Source: Ruminococcus sp.
GTDB taxonomy: Bacteria > Bacillota > Clostridia > Oscillospirales > Ruminococcaceae
Assembly: GCF_024691275.1 (NCBI RefSeq)
Contig: NZ_JAILNU010000023.1
Location: forward strand, 1 to 64,000
Length of the DNA: 64,000 nucleotides
Reading direction: 5' to 3'
Shown piece by piece: positions 25,359 through 34,073 of this stretch; the first letter of the stretch is position 1, and the number at the start of each line of letters is the position of its first letter. A program made the position numbers and the translations under genes. The notes under the pieces were generated by a model. That model did not search any database. It saw nothing but the letters and a program-made list of their open reading frames with translations, and was not told where the DNA came from.

Positions 25359-25922
25359 TTATTGGTCGTCGCCGCTGAAGTTCCTGAAGTAAAGTCCGCC
25401 AAAAAGGCTGAACATGAGCTTTTTGAGGAAACCGATGTCAGCGTTGCCACCTGTGAGAATGTAGTTCTTGGCAATGCTGTTCATTCCGCTGGCAATGAAG
25501 TCAACGATGAACACTCGTTTTTCGTCGGAAACGTCACTTATGAAGTATTTGCAGTTCATCAGCGAGTTGTACTGCACGTCATAGAGAAAGTGTATCATAT
25601 TGTTTCTGACCAGAAGGCTTATGATGTGGCGCTTTTCTATGATATAGCGGCTGAAGCCTTCGCAGAAGCTTCGGAACATGGCTGAATGGCAGGAAACATC
25701 ACATTCCTCGGGCAGAAAGCAGCAGTTGTGGCTCAGTTCGTACCTCACCACGTTCTCCTTAGTACCGAACATAGAATAGAAGGTCTGGCGTGAGACCTGA
25801 GCTTCACGGCAGAGGTCGCTGACACTTATGTCATTGAAGGACTTTCCTTCGAGCAGTCGCAGCATAGCATCGGAAATGAGCTTCTGTGAGAGCAGAGCGG
25901 ATTTGTTGCTGCCTTGATACAT
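25359..25922 (-). CDS. TetR/AcrR-family transcriptional regulator
   Basis: A 187-residue regulator from ATG 25922 (a TTG two codons upstream is the alternative; GAGGT spacing favours the ATG). The N-terminal helix-turn-helix is SFNDISVSDLCREAQVSRQTFYSMFGTKENVV. The ligand-binding helical domain follows. It is divergent from the DUF1858 gene, and a palindrome sits in the shared promoter region. It converges on the ABC exporter operon, which could also be a target. The ligand is unknown. Confidence 0.88.
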   Translation of the reverse strand: MYQGSNKSALLSQKLISDAMLRLLEGKSFNDISVSDLCREAQVSRQTFYSMFGTKENVVRYELSHNCCFLPEECDVSCHSAMFRSFCEGFSRYIIEKRHIISLLVRNNMIHFLYDVQYNSLMNCKYFISDVSDEKRVFIVDFIASGMNSIAKNYILTGGNADIGFLKKLMFSLFGGLYFRNFSGDDQ

Positions 25923-25962
25923 GGACAAAATACCTCACTTTGTAAAAGTTTGCAAAAGCTCC

Positions 25963-25991
25963 TTGACAAATGTCAAAGGCTATGATAATAT
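25963..25991 (+). promoter_or_regulatory. Promoter overlapped by a palindromic operator
   Basis: TTGACA (25963-25968), 17 bp, TAATAT (25986-25991) would drive the DUF1858 gene. The -35 box is one arm of the palindrome TTGACAAATGTCAA (25963-25976). A TetR dimer bound there would block RNA polymerase. The operator role is inference. Confidence 0.55.
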
Positions 25992-26050
25992 TATAACAAG
26001 GGAGCAGACAGTTGTCAAGTCCCTTTAACTCAAAAAACGGAGGTCAAAAA

Positions 26051-26251
26051 ATGGCACAGGTTACAAAGGAAACAAAGATCGGCGAGCTCCTTCAGCTCGA
26101 TAAGGACGTATCACCAATTCTTTTCAGCATTGGAATGCACTGTCTCGGATGTCCTGCATCACAGGGAGAGACAATTGAGGAAGCTGCAATGGTTCACGGC
26201 GTAAACGCAGATGAACTCGTAAATGCTATCAACCAGAAGCTTGCTGAATGA
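26051..26251 (+). CDS. DUF1858-domain small protein (hybrid-cluster associated type)
   Basis: A 66-residue protein made of one DUF1858 domain: KETKIGELLQLDKDVSPILFSIGMHCLGCPASQGETIEEAA, with the paired cysteines of GMHCLGCP. Such proteins are thought to bind or reduce thiols, nitrosothiols or metal clusters and often lie near hybrid-cluster proteins. The start at 26051 follows GGAGGTC. It is monocistronic, with its own promoter and terminator, and divergent from a TetR regulator. Confidence 0.82.
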   Translation: MAQVTKETKIGELLQLDKDVSPILFSIGMHCLGCPASQGETIEEAAMVHGVNADELVNAINQKLAE

Positions 26252-26278
26252 TCTGAACTGAAATATATCATAACAAGC

Positions 26279-26308
26279 AAAAGGACACCTTTATGGTGTC
26301 CTTTTTTG
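26279..26308 (+). terminator. Intrinsic terminator
   Basis: Stem AAGGACACC (26281-26289) / GGTGTCCTT (from 26295) followed by a run of T. Confidence 0.9.
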
Positions 26309-26323
26309 TACGTGGTATCATTT

Positions 26324-28237
26324 TTAATCCAAAACGAAGTTATGATCGTAAATCATAAGAGTATAGGTAAAGCTGTTGACATTAACGGATTCTGAACGTA
26401 TAGGCTTGTCCTTCTGGTACTGTTCTGAGGATCTGAAATTGTCACATTCTGACTCGCTAAGCAGCAGGAAGTATTCTTTGCGCTCGGGAGAGTCCTTGTA
26501 CCATCTGTCTGCGGACTGGTATCTGCGATGATGAATGCCGTCTGCTTCGACAGAGACATCTCTTATTTTTATTCTGCCGTCAGTAAGCAGGGTAATGGAG
26601 TTTGCGTTCCAGAATGTGGAGTAGCCATACTCAACTCCCTGTTTTTCGAGAAAATCCACGAGGATATACTGATTGTTGGTCTTATAGCCGTCTTTAGGCA
26701 TCTTCATGATAGTTACGCAGTTCAGATAACCTGCGATGAAAATGGGGACAACAAGCAGTGTTGATATCCTTGCGACGCTCTCGTTTCCTGTAACAGCCCA
26801 GAACACAAAGAGTATGCTCAGTATGATAGATGTGCCGATCATCGGTGTGAGGCGCCAGTCAGCAGTTGCGAGTATGCCGCATATATAGCCCATGAGTACA
26901 ACAGCTGTCACAGCCCAGTGTATCCAAACCCATATGCGCATCATTCTGCCTTTTTTGTCGCTGCCGTACTTTTTGTAGCAGAGAGTAGCTACGATAGGAA
27001 GCGCAGCGAGCAGCAGCGAAGCCATGATGCTGCTGATATTGTATATGCCTTCATTTGTGGTGAACATAACGTCGGGAAGGTTTTTTACTCCCAGAAGTCT
27101 CATCCACGCCATAGGAAGCATATGGAGATGCTCTATCCATGAATTTATTTCCGAGAACTCTGAATACGAATCGGCGTAGGTCTGGACAAGACCGCCGAGG
27201 AGCCGTGTGTTAAATTTGTTTCCGGCGAAAGCGAAAAACAGGAATACCAGTGCGCGGCAGATGACCGCAGTTGTTTTTGTGCTGAAAAGCTTATATTTGG
27301 TGTTAAGGAACTGTTCTGCGAATATAGCTCCCACCAAAGGAATAACGAACAGAGTAATGCCTGAGATGCCGTCCATGCCTGTCAGGAAGAGAAATACGCA
27401 AAGGCAGATGAATACGAAGATCCTGTGTATGAAGATGCCTTTAGTTTCCGCACCCTCCTTGCGGCGGCGGATCTGTTTGCTGTTCAGGGACAGCAGACGT
27501 GCATAGAGATACGCGCCGATGACGAGGAAAAGTATTCCCAGGGAGTAGTAAATGGTGTGTCCCCAGAATATCTCACGCATCTTCGGTGTAGCATGAGTAA
27601 TGGCAAGTAACAGGGAAGTGCCGCATAGTGCAGCGTTGAAGCTTTCTGTGATCTCACGTATCATGAGTATCATGAACAGCGTGAGAAGGATGAAGAAGCC
27701 TATCATGCCGAGGGTATGAGCTGTCATGCCAAAGCCGAATATCTTTATGAGCGGAATCATGAGAGTGCTTGTGCTGAAAGGCAGGAAGCAGGCGTAAGAG
27801 AAGTCTCTGTCATAGAGGTGACCGCTCTCGATGGAGGCGTTTGCCCACATGATAGTGTCTGTGCAGTCGGCGTGAAACTCAGTCTTGCTTATGCAGAGAA
27901 TATAGTACATTGTAGTGGTGACAGTTCCGATGAATAATACAAGTGAGGTGACGAAAAGAATGATCTTGCTGAGCATCTTACCGTTCAATCCGCTTTTTTC
28001 GGGCGGCATATCCAGCGGAAAAGCCGGAGCTTCATTTTCTCCTGCCGCAGTCTCGGGAGAGTCCGCCCCGATTTCGGGAGAGCCTTCTGCGGTATCGGCA
28101 GTTTCCTGCACCGCAGAAGCGGTATCATCTGTGAGTTCTTCTTCAGTATTCGGTACAGTGGAGGCTTCTGTTTCTGTTATGTCGGTGTTTTCCTGAGTAT
28201 CTGTACCGGCGAGGGGAGTATCTTTTTTTGTATCCAT
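26324..28237 (-). CDS. Polytopic membrane protein, possible GT-C-type glycosyltransferase
   Basis: A 637-residue protein. The first 85 residues are acidic and Thr/Glu-rich (TDTQENTDITETEAS), then come about 11-13 hydrophobic segments. After the first transmembrane helix a loop contains HADCTDTIMWANASIESGHLYDRDFSY, where paired acidic residues resemble the early catalytic loop of GT-C enzymes that use polyprenyl-phosphate sugars. No named family is certain. It follows the GtrA gene in the same direction with a 49-bp gap, so a shared role in building or modifying a cell-surface glycan is likely. Confidence 0.6.
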   Translation of the reverse strand: MDTKKDTPLAGTDTQENTDITETEASTVPNTEEELTDDTASAVQETADTAEGSPEIGADSPETAAGENEAPAFPLDMPPEKSGLNGKMLSKIILFVTSLVLFIGTVTTTMYYILCISKTEFHADCTDTIMWANASIESGHLYDRDFSYACFLPFSTSTLMIPLIKIFGFGMTAHTLGMIGFFILLTLFMILMIREITESFNAALCGTSLLLAITHATPKMREIFWGHTIYYSLGILFLVIGAYLYARLLSLNSKQIRRRKEGAETKGIFIHRIFVFICLCVFLFLTGMDGISGITLFVIPLVGAIFAEQFLNTKYKLFSTKTTAVICRALVFLFFAFAGNKFNTRLLGGLVQTYADSYSEFSEINSWIEHLHMLPMAWMRLLGVKNLPDVMFTTNEGIYNISSIMASLLLAALPIVATLCYKKYGSDKKGRMMRIWVWIHWAVTAVVLMGYICGILATADWRLTPMIGTSIILSILFVFWAVTGNESVARISTLLVVPIFIAGYLNCVTIMKMPKDGYKTNNQYILVDFLEKQGVEYGYSTFWNANSITLLTDGRIKIRDVSVEADGIHHRRYQSADRWYKDSPERKEYFLLLSESECDNFRSSEQYQKDKPIRSESVNVNSFTYTLMIYDHNFVLD

Positions 28238-28260
28238 AATATATCCTCATAATACGGGAA

Positions 28261-28281
28261 CGGGCAGCGCTTTGCTGCCCG
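28261..28281. other. Intergenic hairpin between gtrA-like and membrane protein genes
   Basis: CGGGCAGC / GCTGCCCG forms an 8-bp stem with a 5-base loop. In the direction of transcription (minus) no T run follows, so it is more likely an mRNA processing or stabilising element than a terminator. Confidence 0.45.
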
Positions 28282-28286
28282 AACTT

Positions 28287-28769
28287 TTATTTTGAATCTT
28301 TTTTTGTGTACAGCAGTATTTTTCTTGCGAAGAAGTTCCACAGGAAGGATACCGCAGTAGATACGATCTTGGCGATGACCTGGAAAAGACTGGTAGTATC
28401 AGCCAGCCAGATCTCAAAGAGTTTCGTAATGCCGATGGTTATGAGAAGTCCCACAACGCCGATAGCGGCAAAGCTGAGGAATTCTACCAGCTTGTTCTCG
28501 ACCTTTGAGTTCTTGAATATCCAGAAGGTGCTGATGATGTAATTCACAGCCAGACCTGCAACGAATGAGAGGGAATTGGCTACCCAGCCGAATTCCTTCT
28601 GCTCATTGAAGGCAAATCTGAACAGTATATACGACAGAGCGAAGTCCACCACGAATGCCAGACCGCCGACGAAAAGGTAACGGAAGAACTGTATCAGTGT
28701 ATTATCCGTATCTCCGACGAACAGCTTCTTGAACTGCTTGTCGCGGAATATCTGCTTGATCTCGTCCAT
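28287..28769 (-). CDS. GtrA-family membrane protein
   Basis: A 160-residue protein with four predicted transmembrane helices. FFRYLFVGGLAFVVDFALSYILF at about residues 27-49 is the characteristic first helix of the GtrA family, often involved in flipping polyprenyl-phosphate-linked sugars. The start overlaps the stop of the FAD enzyme gene by one base (TAATG), so the two are translationally coupled. Together they suggest synthesis and export of a lipid-linked sugar. Confidence 0.9.
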   Translation of the reverse strand: MDEIKQIFRDKQFKKLFVGDTDNTLIQFFRYLFVGGLAFVVDFALSYILFRFAFNEQKEFGWVANSLSFVAGLAVNYIISTFWIFKNSKVENKLVEFLSFAAIGVVGLLITIGITKLFEIWLADTTSLFQVIAKIVSTAVSFLWNFFARKILLYTKKDSK

Positions 28770-30328
28770 TACTTCTGCTTCTCCTCGTGGTATTCCTTTT
28801 CAGTATTAACGTTCCAGATAGCGGACTTGTCAGTGCTGCCGCTCTTGATAGCCTTAACAGCCTCGAAGGAAGTAACCATAGAGTGGTCGATATTGTTGTA
28901 TCTGTGCTGACCGTTACGTCCTACACAGAAGAGATTCGGGATAGTATCGAGGTAGCTGATGAGCTTGTCCATTTCCTCGTAGGTGTCGAAGTAAGCAGGA
29001 TAAGCCTTCTTTACCTTTTCCATATGTGTGTCGATAACCTCGTCTGCGCTGTCGATAAGACCGAGCTTTACCATTTCCTTTACGCAGAAGTCGGAGAACT
29101 GCTGTTCTGTCATGTTCCAGAACTTGTCGCCCTCTGATACGAAGTATTCAAGACCCACCCATACTGTATGACCGAGATCCTTTACCATGTAAGGAGACCA
29201 GTTGTTGTAGATCTGGAAACGGCCCATCTTAACACGTCTGTCCTGAACGTATACCCAGCAGTCGGGCACGATATTGCCGACTGTCTTCATAGTGGTCTTG
29301 TTCTTGAGCTTGAGCTTAGGAACGAGAACGCCGAGTGTCATATAGTCACGGTAAGGAAGACCTGCTGCGATACGTGCAGCCTCGGCAGGAACGTCGTTCA
29401 TGCCTGCAACGAGGTCCTTGACAGGCATTGATGAGATAACGCAGTCGCCGTCGAGAGTAACTTCCTGACCGTCTTTGATATAGGTAACGCCTGTGAGAAC
29501 GTTGTCGCTGTTCTTGTGGAGCTTCTTTACAGCAGCCTCCATGATGATGTGGCCGCCAAGCTTCTTTACTTCATCGGCAGTTACTTCCCAGAGCTGACCG
29601 GGGCCGAGCTTAGGGTACTTGAACTCCTCGATAAGAGAAGTATTTACCTTACGGTTCTTGACCTTGAAGAGCTTTCCGAAGAAGTCCTTGATGATGCCCA
29701 CGATAGACAGACCCTTTGTACGCTGAGCGCCCCATGAAGCGTCGATCTCGCTGGGGTGTCTGCCCCAGAGGTTCTCGGTGTAGTACTCGAAGAACATAGA
29801 GTAGAGTTCCTTGCCGAAGCAATTGATGTAGAAGTTTTCAAGGTTGGTCTCGGGACGCTTATGGAGAGCAGCACCGAGATAGCTGAAGCCCACCTTCATA
29901 GTGGTGAAGAAGCCGAAGTTCTTGATAGTTTCGGGCTTGAGCGAAACAGGATAATCATAGAACTTATCATTGAAGAGGATACGAGAAACTCTGTGTCTCT
30001 TGAGCATTACGCGGTCAACGTGCTTAGGGTCGGGACCGCCCGGCTCAACGTTTACGTGTCTGTTGAGATACTTGTCGTCCTTGGAAGGAACGCCCTGCAT
30101 AGGGAGCATCTCGCTCCACCACTTGTTGACCTCGGGGATCTTTGAGAAGAAGCGGTGACCGCCCATATCCATACGGTTGCCCTTGTAGTTTACAGTTTTT
30201 GAAATACCGCCTATAGCAGTAGTCTCCTCGAGTACAGTTACGTCGTACTCGCCTGAGCCGTCTCTGAGCAGCTCATAAGCAGCGGTAAGACCTGCCGGTC
30301 CTGCACCGATGATTATAATTTTTTTCAT
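28769..30328 (-). CDS. FAD-dependent oxidoreductase (amine oxidase / UDP-galactopyranose mutase-like fold)
   Basis: A 519-residue flavoenzyme. The N terminus [21 protein letters not shown] is a dinucleotide-binding Rossmann motif, followed by the FAD ribose Glu ([14 protein letters not shown]) and [10 protein letters not shown] second FAD contact lies near the C terminus ([22 protein letters not shown]). Members near GtrA and GT-C genes are usually annotated as NAD(P)/FAD-dependent oxidoreductases of surface-glycan pathways. The precise reaction cannot be given. It is the first gene of a three-gene operon. Confidence 0.85.
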   Translation of the reverse strand: MKKIIIIGAGPAGLTAAYELLRDGSGEYDVTVLEETTAIGGISKTVNYKGNRMDMGGHRFFSKIPEVNKWWSEMLPMQGVPSKDDKYLNRHVNVEPGGPDPKHVDRVMLKRHRVSRILFNDKFYDYPVSLKPETIKNFGFFTTMKVGFSYLGAALHKRPETNLENFYINCFGKELYSMFFEYYTENLWGRHPSEIDASWGAQRTKGLSIVGIIKDFFGKLFKVKNRKVNTSLIEEFKYPKLGPGQLWEVTADEVKKLGGHIIMEAAVKKLHKNSDNVLTGVTYIKDGQEVTLDGDCVISSMPVKDLVAGMNDVPAEAARIAAGLPYRDYMTLGVLVPKLKLKNKTTMKTVGNIVPDCWVYVQDRRVKMGRFQIYNNWSPYMVKDLGHTVWVGLEYFVSEGDKFWNMTEQQFSDFCVKEMVKLGLIDSADEVIDTHMEKVKKAYPAYFDTYEEMDKLISYLDTIPNLFCVGRNGQHRYNNIDHSMVTSFEAVKAIKSGSTDKSAIWNVNTEKEYHEEKQK

Positions 30329-30344
30329 GATGTTTATTCCTTTC

Positions 30345-30475
30345 CGCGGAGCATTACAGCTCCGAAATATGCCTACATATTATTAGACGAATAATAAGAC
30401 GATATCTCTCACATATAAAAAGTGAGATATCACAACTATAACCTCTATTATAGCATATACTTATAAAATAATCAA
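30345..30475 (-). promoter_or_regulatory. Promoter and hairpin-rich leader of the FAD enzyme operon
   Basis: On the minus strand TTGATT (30470-30475), 17 bp, TATAAT (30447-30452). The leader of about 110 nt then contains two stems: one pairing GATATCTCAC with GTGAGAGATATC (30402-30431 region), and CGGAGC/GCTCCG (about 30345-30362) close to the ribosome-binding site. No known riboswitch is recognised. The region 30476-30680 shows no gene or clear structure. Confidence 0.55.
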
Positions 30476-30683
30476 GAGCAGAAGGGGCAAAACTTTACAT
30501 TGCAGTGCAATTTGTACAACTTGCCGAATTTTAGCCCATAGGCAGGGCAACGCTGTAACCTGTCAACGGTGGTGCTTGTGCCGCGCACTCACTCTGCATA
30601 TAATAGTTGATCTGCTTTCACTTACGGCATAATACGTAAAATGCAACATGAAATCATTATTTTTCATACAGCAGCCATAAAAA

Positions 30684-30820
30684 TACCGAGTCTGTTAAGC
30701 GGAGTACTCATATAGAAACTTTACACGAAATTATCGGGGGAAACCCTTTTTCAAAAGGGTTCCCTCAATATCTCACGTAAAAACTTCTGTATAAGTACCT
30801 CGCTTATTACGGACCCGGTA
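30684..30820 (-). terminator. thiC terminator split by a palindromic repeat element
   Basis: Reading the minus strand after thiC, ACCGGGTCCGT (30809-30819 side) pairs with ACAGACTCGGTA (30684-30695 side) and is followed by TTTTTATG. This is an intrinsic terminator whose loop holds the 111-bp palindromic element at 30696-30806. The pairing is imperfect but clear. Confidence 0.65.
30696..30806. repeat. Palindromic dispersed element, copy 1 (MITE-like)
   Basis: A 111-bp element with terminal inverted repeats TAAGCGGAGTACTCATATAG / CTGTATAAGTACCTCGCTTA and an internal palindrome up to GGGAAACCC / GGGTTCCC, so nearly the whole element can fold into one long hairpin. A second copy lies at 36993-37104 with very similar arms. 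No coding capacity. It looks like a miniature inverted-repeat transposable element. Confidence 0.8.
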
Positions 30821-30835
30821 ATATTTATATAAGCC

Positions 30836-32149
30836 TTATTTTTCTGTACAGAACTCGACCTTTTCGCCGTTGAGGATCATATTTGTAGTTCTTACAGCGC
30901 ACATCTTGCCGCACATTGAGCAGGTGTGTCTGTCAGCAGGAGGAGTGCTCTCGAAGTAAGCGCGAGCCTTTTCACCGTCAACAGCGATCTCGAACATCTT
31001 CTCCCAGTCAACTTCGTGACGAGCCTCAGCCATAGCGTTATCGCGGTCGGTAGCGTGTGGAACACCCTTTGCGATATCAGCAGCATGAGCGGCTATACGG
31101 CTTGCGATGATACCTTCCTTAACGTCGTTTGCATCAGGAAGTCTCAGGTGCTCTGCGGGAGTAACATAGCAGAGGAAGTCAGCACCGCTTGCAGCAGCGA
31201 TAGCTCCGCCGATAGCAGAAGTGATGTGGTCGTAGCCGGGGAAGATATCGGTTACGAGAGGTCCGAGTACGTAGAACGGAGCATTATGGCAGATGCGCTT
31301 CTGGAGTTTCATATTAGCAGCTATCTCGTTCATTGCCATATGTCCGGGACCTTCTACCATTACCTGAACGTCCTTAGCCCATGCTCTTTCAGTGAGAGCT
31401 CCGAGCTCGATAAGCTCAGCTATCTGACCGCCGTCGGTCGAATCGTCGATACAGCCTGGACGGAGAGCGTCACCGAGGGAAATAGTACAGTCGTACTCGC
31501 GGAGGATATCGAGGACCTCGTCATAGTGCTCGTAGAATGGGTTCTCGTTGCCTGTCATCATCATCCATGCAAAGAGGAGAGAGCCGCCGCGTGAAACAAT
31601 GTTCATCTTACGCTTGTCTCTGCGGAAAGCCTCTACAGCACGGCGGTTGATGCCTGCGTGTATAGTCATGAAGTCAACGCCCTCTTCTGCGTGAGCGCGA
31701 ACGACTCTGAGGAAGTCCTCGGCAGTAATTTCGAGAAGATCCTTTTCGAGGTAGCCGATAGCGTCGTACATAGGAACAGTACCTATCATAGCAGGAGACT
31801 TCTCGATGAGAGCCTTGCGGAAGGTATTGGTCTTGCCGTAGTTAGAGAGGTCCATGATAGCCTCAGCGCCGAATTTAAGTGCCATGTCCACCTTTTCCAT
31901 CTCGATGTCATAGTTCTTGGCATCGCCTGAGATACCGAGGTTCACGTTGATCTTTGTGCGCATCTTAGTGCCGATGCCCTCAGGAGATATGGACTTGTGG
32001 TTGACGTTGCAGGGGATACAAACCTCGCCCTTGGCAACAAGCTCGCGGAGAGCCTCAGCGTCGATATATTCCTTTTCAGCAACTATCTTCATTTCGGGAG
32101 TGATGATACCCTTTTTAGCTGCTTCCATCTGTGTGTAATAATTCTTCAT
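30836..32149 (-). CDS. thiC: Phosphomethylpyrimidine synthase ThiC
   Basis: Radical-SAM enzyme that converts aminoimidazole ribotide to hydroxymethylpyrimidine phosphate in thiamine biosynthesis. At 437 residues it is the short clostridial form without the plant/proteobacterial N-terminal extension. Visible landmarks are [11 protein letters not shown], the [11 protein letters not shown] segment, and the C-terminal iron-sulfur motif [11 protein letters not shown] (CX2CX4C). It lies 49 bases downstream of thiD and under the same TPP riboswitch. Confidence 0.97.
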   Translation of the reverse strand: MKNYYTQMEAAKKGIITPEMKIVAEKEYIDAEALRELVAKGEVCIPCNVNHKSISPEGIGTKMRTKINVNLGISGDAKNYDIEMEKVDMALKFGAEAIMDLSNYGKTNTFRKALIEKSPAMIGTVPMYDAIGYLEKDLLEITAEDFLRVVRAHAEEGVDFMTIHAGINRRAVEAFRRDKRKMNIVSRGGSLLFAWMMMTGNENPFYEHYDEVLDILREYDCTISLGDALRPGCIDDSTDGGQIAELIELGALTERAWAKDVQVMVEGPGHMAMNEIAANMKLQKRICHNAPFYVLGPLVTDIFPGYDHITSAIGGAIAAASGADFLCYVTPAEHLRLPDANDVKEGIIASRIAAHAADIAKGVPHATDRDNAMAEARHEVDWEKMFEIAVDGEKARAYFESTPPADRHTCSMCGKMCAVRTTNMILNGEKVEFCTEK

Positions 32150-32198
32150 TTTAAATTCCTCCGATAAAAAATTCTTTGTGTGAGCTTATTGAAGCTTA

Positions 32199-33005
32199 TT
32201 ATTCAGCTGTTCCGGCGAACTCGCCCGTAAGTGCGAAGGCGTGGTTCATGGGGCCGCTGCCCTTGCCGAGGTCGAGCGTGGCTGAAAGTGCGCCCGAGAT
32301 GTAATCCTTGGCGCGTTCCACTGACTTTTCAAGTGAGAAGCCCTTTGCAAGGTTTGAAGCAATGGCGCTTGAAAGAGTACAGCCTGTACCGTGGGTATTG
32401 GGGTTGTCGATACGTCTTCCCCTGAACCATGTACAATTGCCCTTGTTCCAGAGCAGGTCGTTTGCATCATTGAGACTGTGACCGCCCTTGCATAGTACCG
32501 CGCAGCCGTACTTCTCGCCGATGACCTGAGCAGCTTTCAACATATCTTCCTGTGAAGTTATCTTCATATCCGCGAGTATCTCAGCTTCGGGAATATTGGG
32601 AGTAACAACGGTAGCGAGTGGGAGAAGCTCTGACTTCAGGGTTTCAACAGCTTCGTCTGCAATGAGCTTAGCGCCGCTGGTAGCTACCATAACGGGATCG
32701 ACTGTGATGTTCTCAGCCTTGTATTGTCTGAGTTTTTCCGCGATAGTGCGGATAAGCTTATCGGAGGAGACCATGCCTGTCTTTACTGCGTCGGGACGAA
32801 TATCCGTGAACACAGCATCGAGCTGCATAGCCAGAAATTCAGGCGTTACCTCCATAATACCTGTTACGCCGGTCGTGTTCTGCGCGGTGAGAGCGGTTAT
32901 AGCGCTCATGGCAAAAACACCATTCATGGTCATGGTTTTCATGTCCGCCTGAATACCGGCGCCTCCGCAGGAATCGCTCCCTGCGATCGTTAATGCTGTT
33001 CTCAT
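32199..33005 (-). CDS. thiD: Hydroxymethylpyrimidine/phosphomethylpyrimidine kinase ThiD
   Basis: A 268-residue kinase that phosphorylates HMP and HMP-P for coupling with the thiazole. ALTIAGSDSCGGAGIQADMKT at the N terminus and the C-terminal anion hole NTHGTGCTLSSAIASNLA are diagnostic. The start at 33005 is preceded by AAAGGAG at a suitable distance. A much longer open frame reaches back to 33254 but encodes only the structured leader. It forms an operon with thiC controlled by the upstream TPP riboswitch. Confidence 0.96.
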   Translation of the reverse strand: MRTALTIAGSDSCGGAGIQADMKTMTMNGVFAMSAITALTAQNTTGVTGIMEVTPEFLAMQLDAVFTDIRPDAVKTGMVSSDKLIRTIAEKLRQYKAENITVDPVMVATSGAKLIADEAVETLKSELLPLATVVTPNIPEAEILADMKITSQEDMLKAAQVIGEKYGCAVLCKGGHSLNDANDLLWNKGNCTWFRGRRIDNPNTHGTGCTLSSAIASNLAKGFSLEKSVERAKDYISGALSATLDLGKGSGPMNHAFALTGEFAGTAE

Positions 33006-33062
33006 TTGCATTTCTCCTTTTCGGCAGATTCGGGCATGATGCCCCAGCATTAATTTTGTATA

Positions 33063-33237
33063 GCGAGACAAGGTGGTGCCCCCGATGTCCCGCTTTAAAG
33101 CTGTCACGTTCATTCCGCGGAACGCCGAGGACGGTATTCCCTGAAAATGTGCTGTAAGCGATGTACGATTATCGTTTTTGATAATTGCAGCGAGTTTACG
33201 AGCGATAACGTGACAAGGGTGCAGCATTGCGCTGCAA
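33063..33237 (-). other. Structured leader between the TPP riboswitch terminator and thiD
   Basis: This part of the untranslated leader can fold further. GTCACGTT (33103-33110) and AACGTGAC (33207-33214) form a long-range stem. Inside it ATTATC/GATAAT forms a hairpin. GCGAGACA (33063-33070) and TGTCCCGC (33086-33093) pair fully only in the minus-strand RNA, through a G-U pair. No known RNA family is recognised. Confidence 0.45.
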
Positions 33238-33266
33238 AAAAGGTGTGCCTGCAAAGAGACACACCT
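33236..33266 (-). terminator. Riboswitch-controlled terminator of the thi operon
   Basis: On the minus strand stem AGGTGTG (33260-33266 side) / CACACCT (33241-33247 side) followed by TTTTT, placed directly after the TPP aptamer. It is the expression platform: TPP binding should favour termination. Confidence 0.85.
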
Positions 33267-33282
33267 ATGTTACATAAGTATT

Positions 33283-33358
33283 TCCCTACGTTGGCATTAT
33301 CCAAATCAGGTAAGGTCGGAGTTTGAAACTCCCTCTCAGCCTGTCACACAAGCTCCCT
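33283..33358 (-). ncRNA. TPP riboswitch (THI element)
   Basis: On the minus strand the THI-box core is present: ACAGGCTGAGAGGG, then ACCTGATTTGGATAATGCCA and ACGTAGGGA. These are the pyrimidine- and pyrophosphate-sensing helices of the thiamine pyrophosphate aptamer. It precedes thiD-thiC and a terminator hairpin, so it should switch the operon off when TPP is plentiful. Confidence 0.96.
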
Positions 33359-33366
33359 TTTGTATT

Positions 33367-33394
33367 ATTATACCACTTTTGCGTGAATTGTCAA
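33367..33394 (-). promoter_or_regulatory. Promoter of the thiD-thiC operon
   Basis: On the minus strand TTGACA (33389-33394), 16 bp, TATAAT (33367-33372). The start point would lie about at 33360, immediately before the riboswitch aptamer. Confidence 0.8.
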
Positions 33395-33475
33395 GCCTTT
33401 AGCATATAGGTTGAATTGATCGCGGGACAGTTAGCGTATGCTCTCCGATTATAACTTGTCCGAGCTGTTATCCCT

Positions 33476-33504
33476 TTGACTTTGCGGGAAAGATGTGGTA
33501 TAAT
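33476..33504 (+). promoter_or_regulatory. Sigma-A promoter
   Basis: TTGACT (33476-33481), 17 bp, TATAAT (33499-33504), serving the small membrane protein gene at 33560. Confidence 0.75.
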
Positions 33505-33559
33505 GAGTAAAATACTGATAATTGTTTTCGCTGATACATAACTAATGGAGGTGCGGAAA

Positions 33560-33949
33560 ATGAGACATTTGTTCATAGTTTTTATAGTGATATGCGTTCT
33601 TGTTATCCTGTATAAGCTCATCGAAACTATCAGGATATATAAAAAATGCAGCGAAAAGGTCGATGCGGTAGTGGTCGATATGGAGCTCAGAGAAGACGTT
33701 GACAAAGATACACTGTATGCTCCTGTGTACCAGTTTCACTATAATTTCAGGGAGTACCGCGTGAAAAACAAGGAGCTCAGCGAGACAAAGTGCAAGAAGA
33801 TGATGCAGCGGCACTTCAAGCTGAGGATAGACCCGAATAACCCGACAAAGGTATTTGACGTGAATGCACAGATAAAGAGCGCAGTGGTTTTTATAATGAT
33901 CCCGCTGGTGTTTATTATCATGATGCTGGTCATAAAATTCTGTCGTTGA
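33560..33949 (+). CDS. Small membrane protein, DUF3592-like
   Basis: A 129-residue protein with an N-terminal and a C-terminal transmembrane helix flanking a soluble beta-rich domain (APVYQFHYNFREYRVKNKE, ... LRIDPNNPTKVFD). The layout and the NPTKVFD-type motif resemble DUF3592 proteins. The start at 33560 follows GGAGGTGCGG. It is monocistronic. Function unknown. Confidence 0.7.
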   Translation: MRHLFIVFIVICVLVILYKLIETIRIYKKCSEKVDAVVVDMELREDVDKDTLYAPVYQFHYNFREYRVKNKELSETKCKKMMQRHFKLRIDPNNPTKVFDVNAQIKSAVVFIMIPLVFIIMMLVIKFCR

Positions 33950-33979
33950 AACAGATACAAGAGAATTAACAAAATGTAC

Positions 33980-34008
33980 TTGAATTGATGCTGATATTTT
34001 GGTAAAAT
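33980..34008 (+). promoter_or_regulatory. Sigma-A promoter for the flavoprotein-rubrerythrin gene
   Basis: TTGAAT (33980-33985), 17 bp, TAAAAT (34003-34008). The start codon at 34074 follows GGAGG. Confidence 0.65.
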
Positions 34009-34073
34009 TAGTATAAGATGTGGTCAGCTGTTAAATGCTCACTGCAAATATTACCAAACGGAGGTATCTATTT

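Noticed and set aside
28261-28281. Terminator between gtrA-like and membrane protein genes
   Set aside because: The stem is good but no T run follows in the transcribed direction, so it is listed only as a hairpin.
33061-33093. T-box-like GGTGGTGCC on the plus strand
   Set aside because: No specifier stem, antiterminator or downstream plus-strand gene; the stem pairs better in the minus-strand RNA.
33006-33254. N-terminal extension of ThiD
   Set aside because: It translates the structured leader; the family start MRTALTIAGSDS with a good ribosome-binding site is at 33005.
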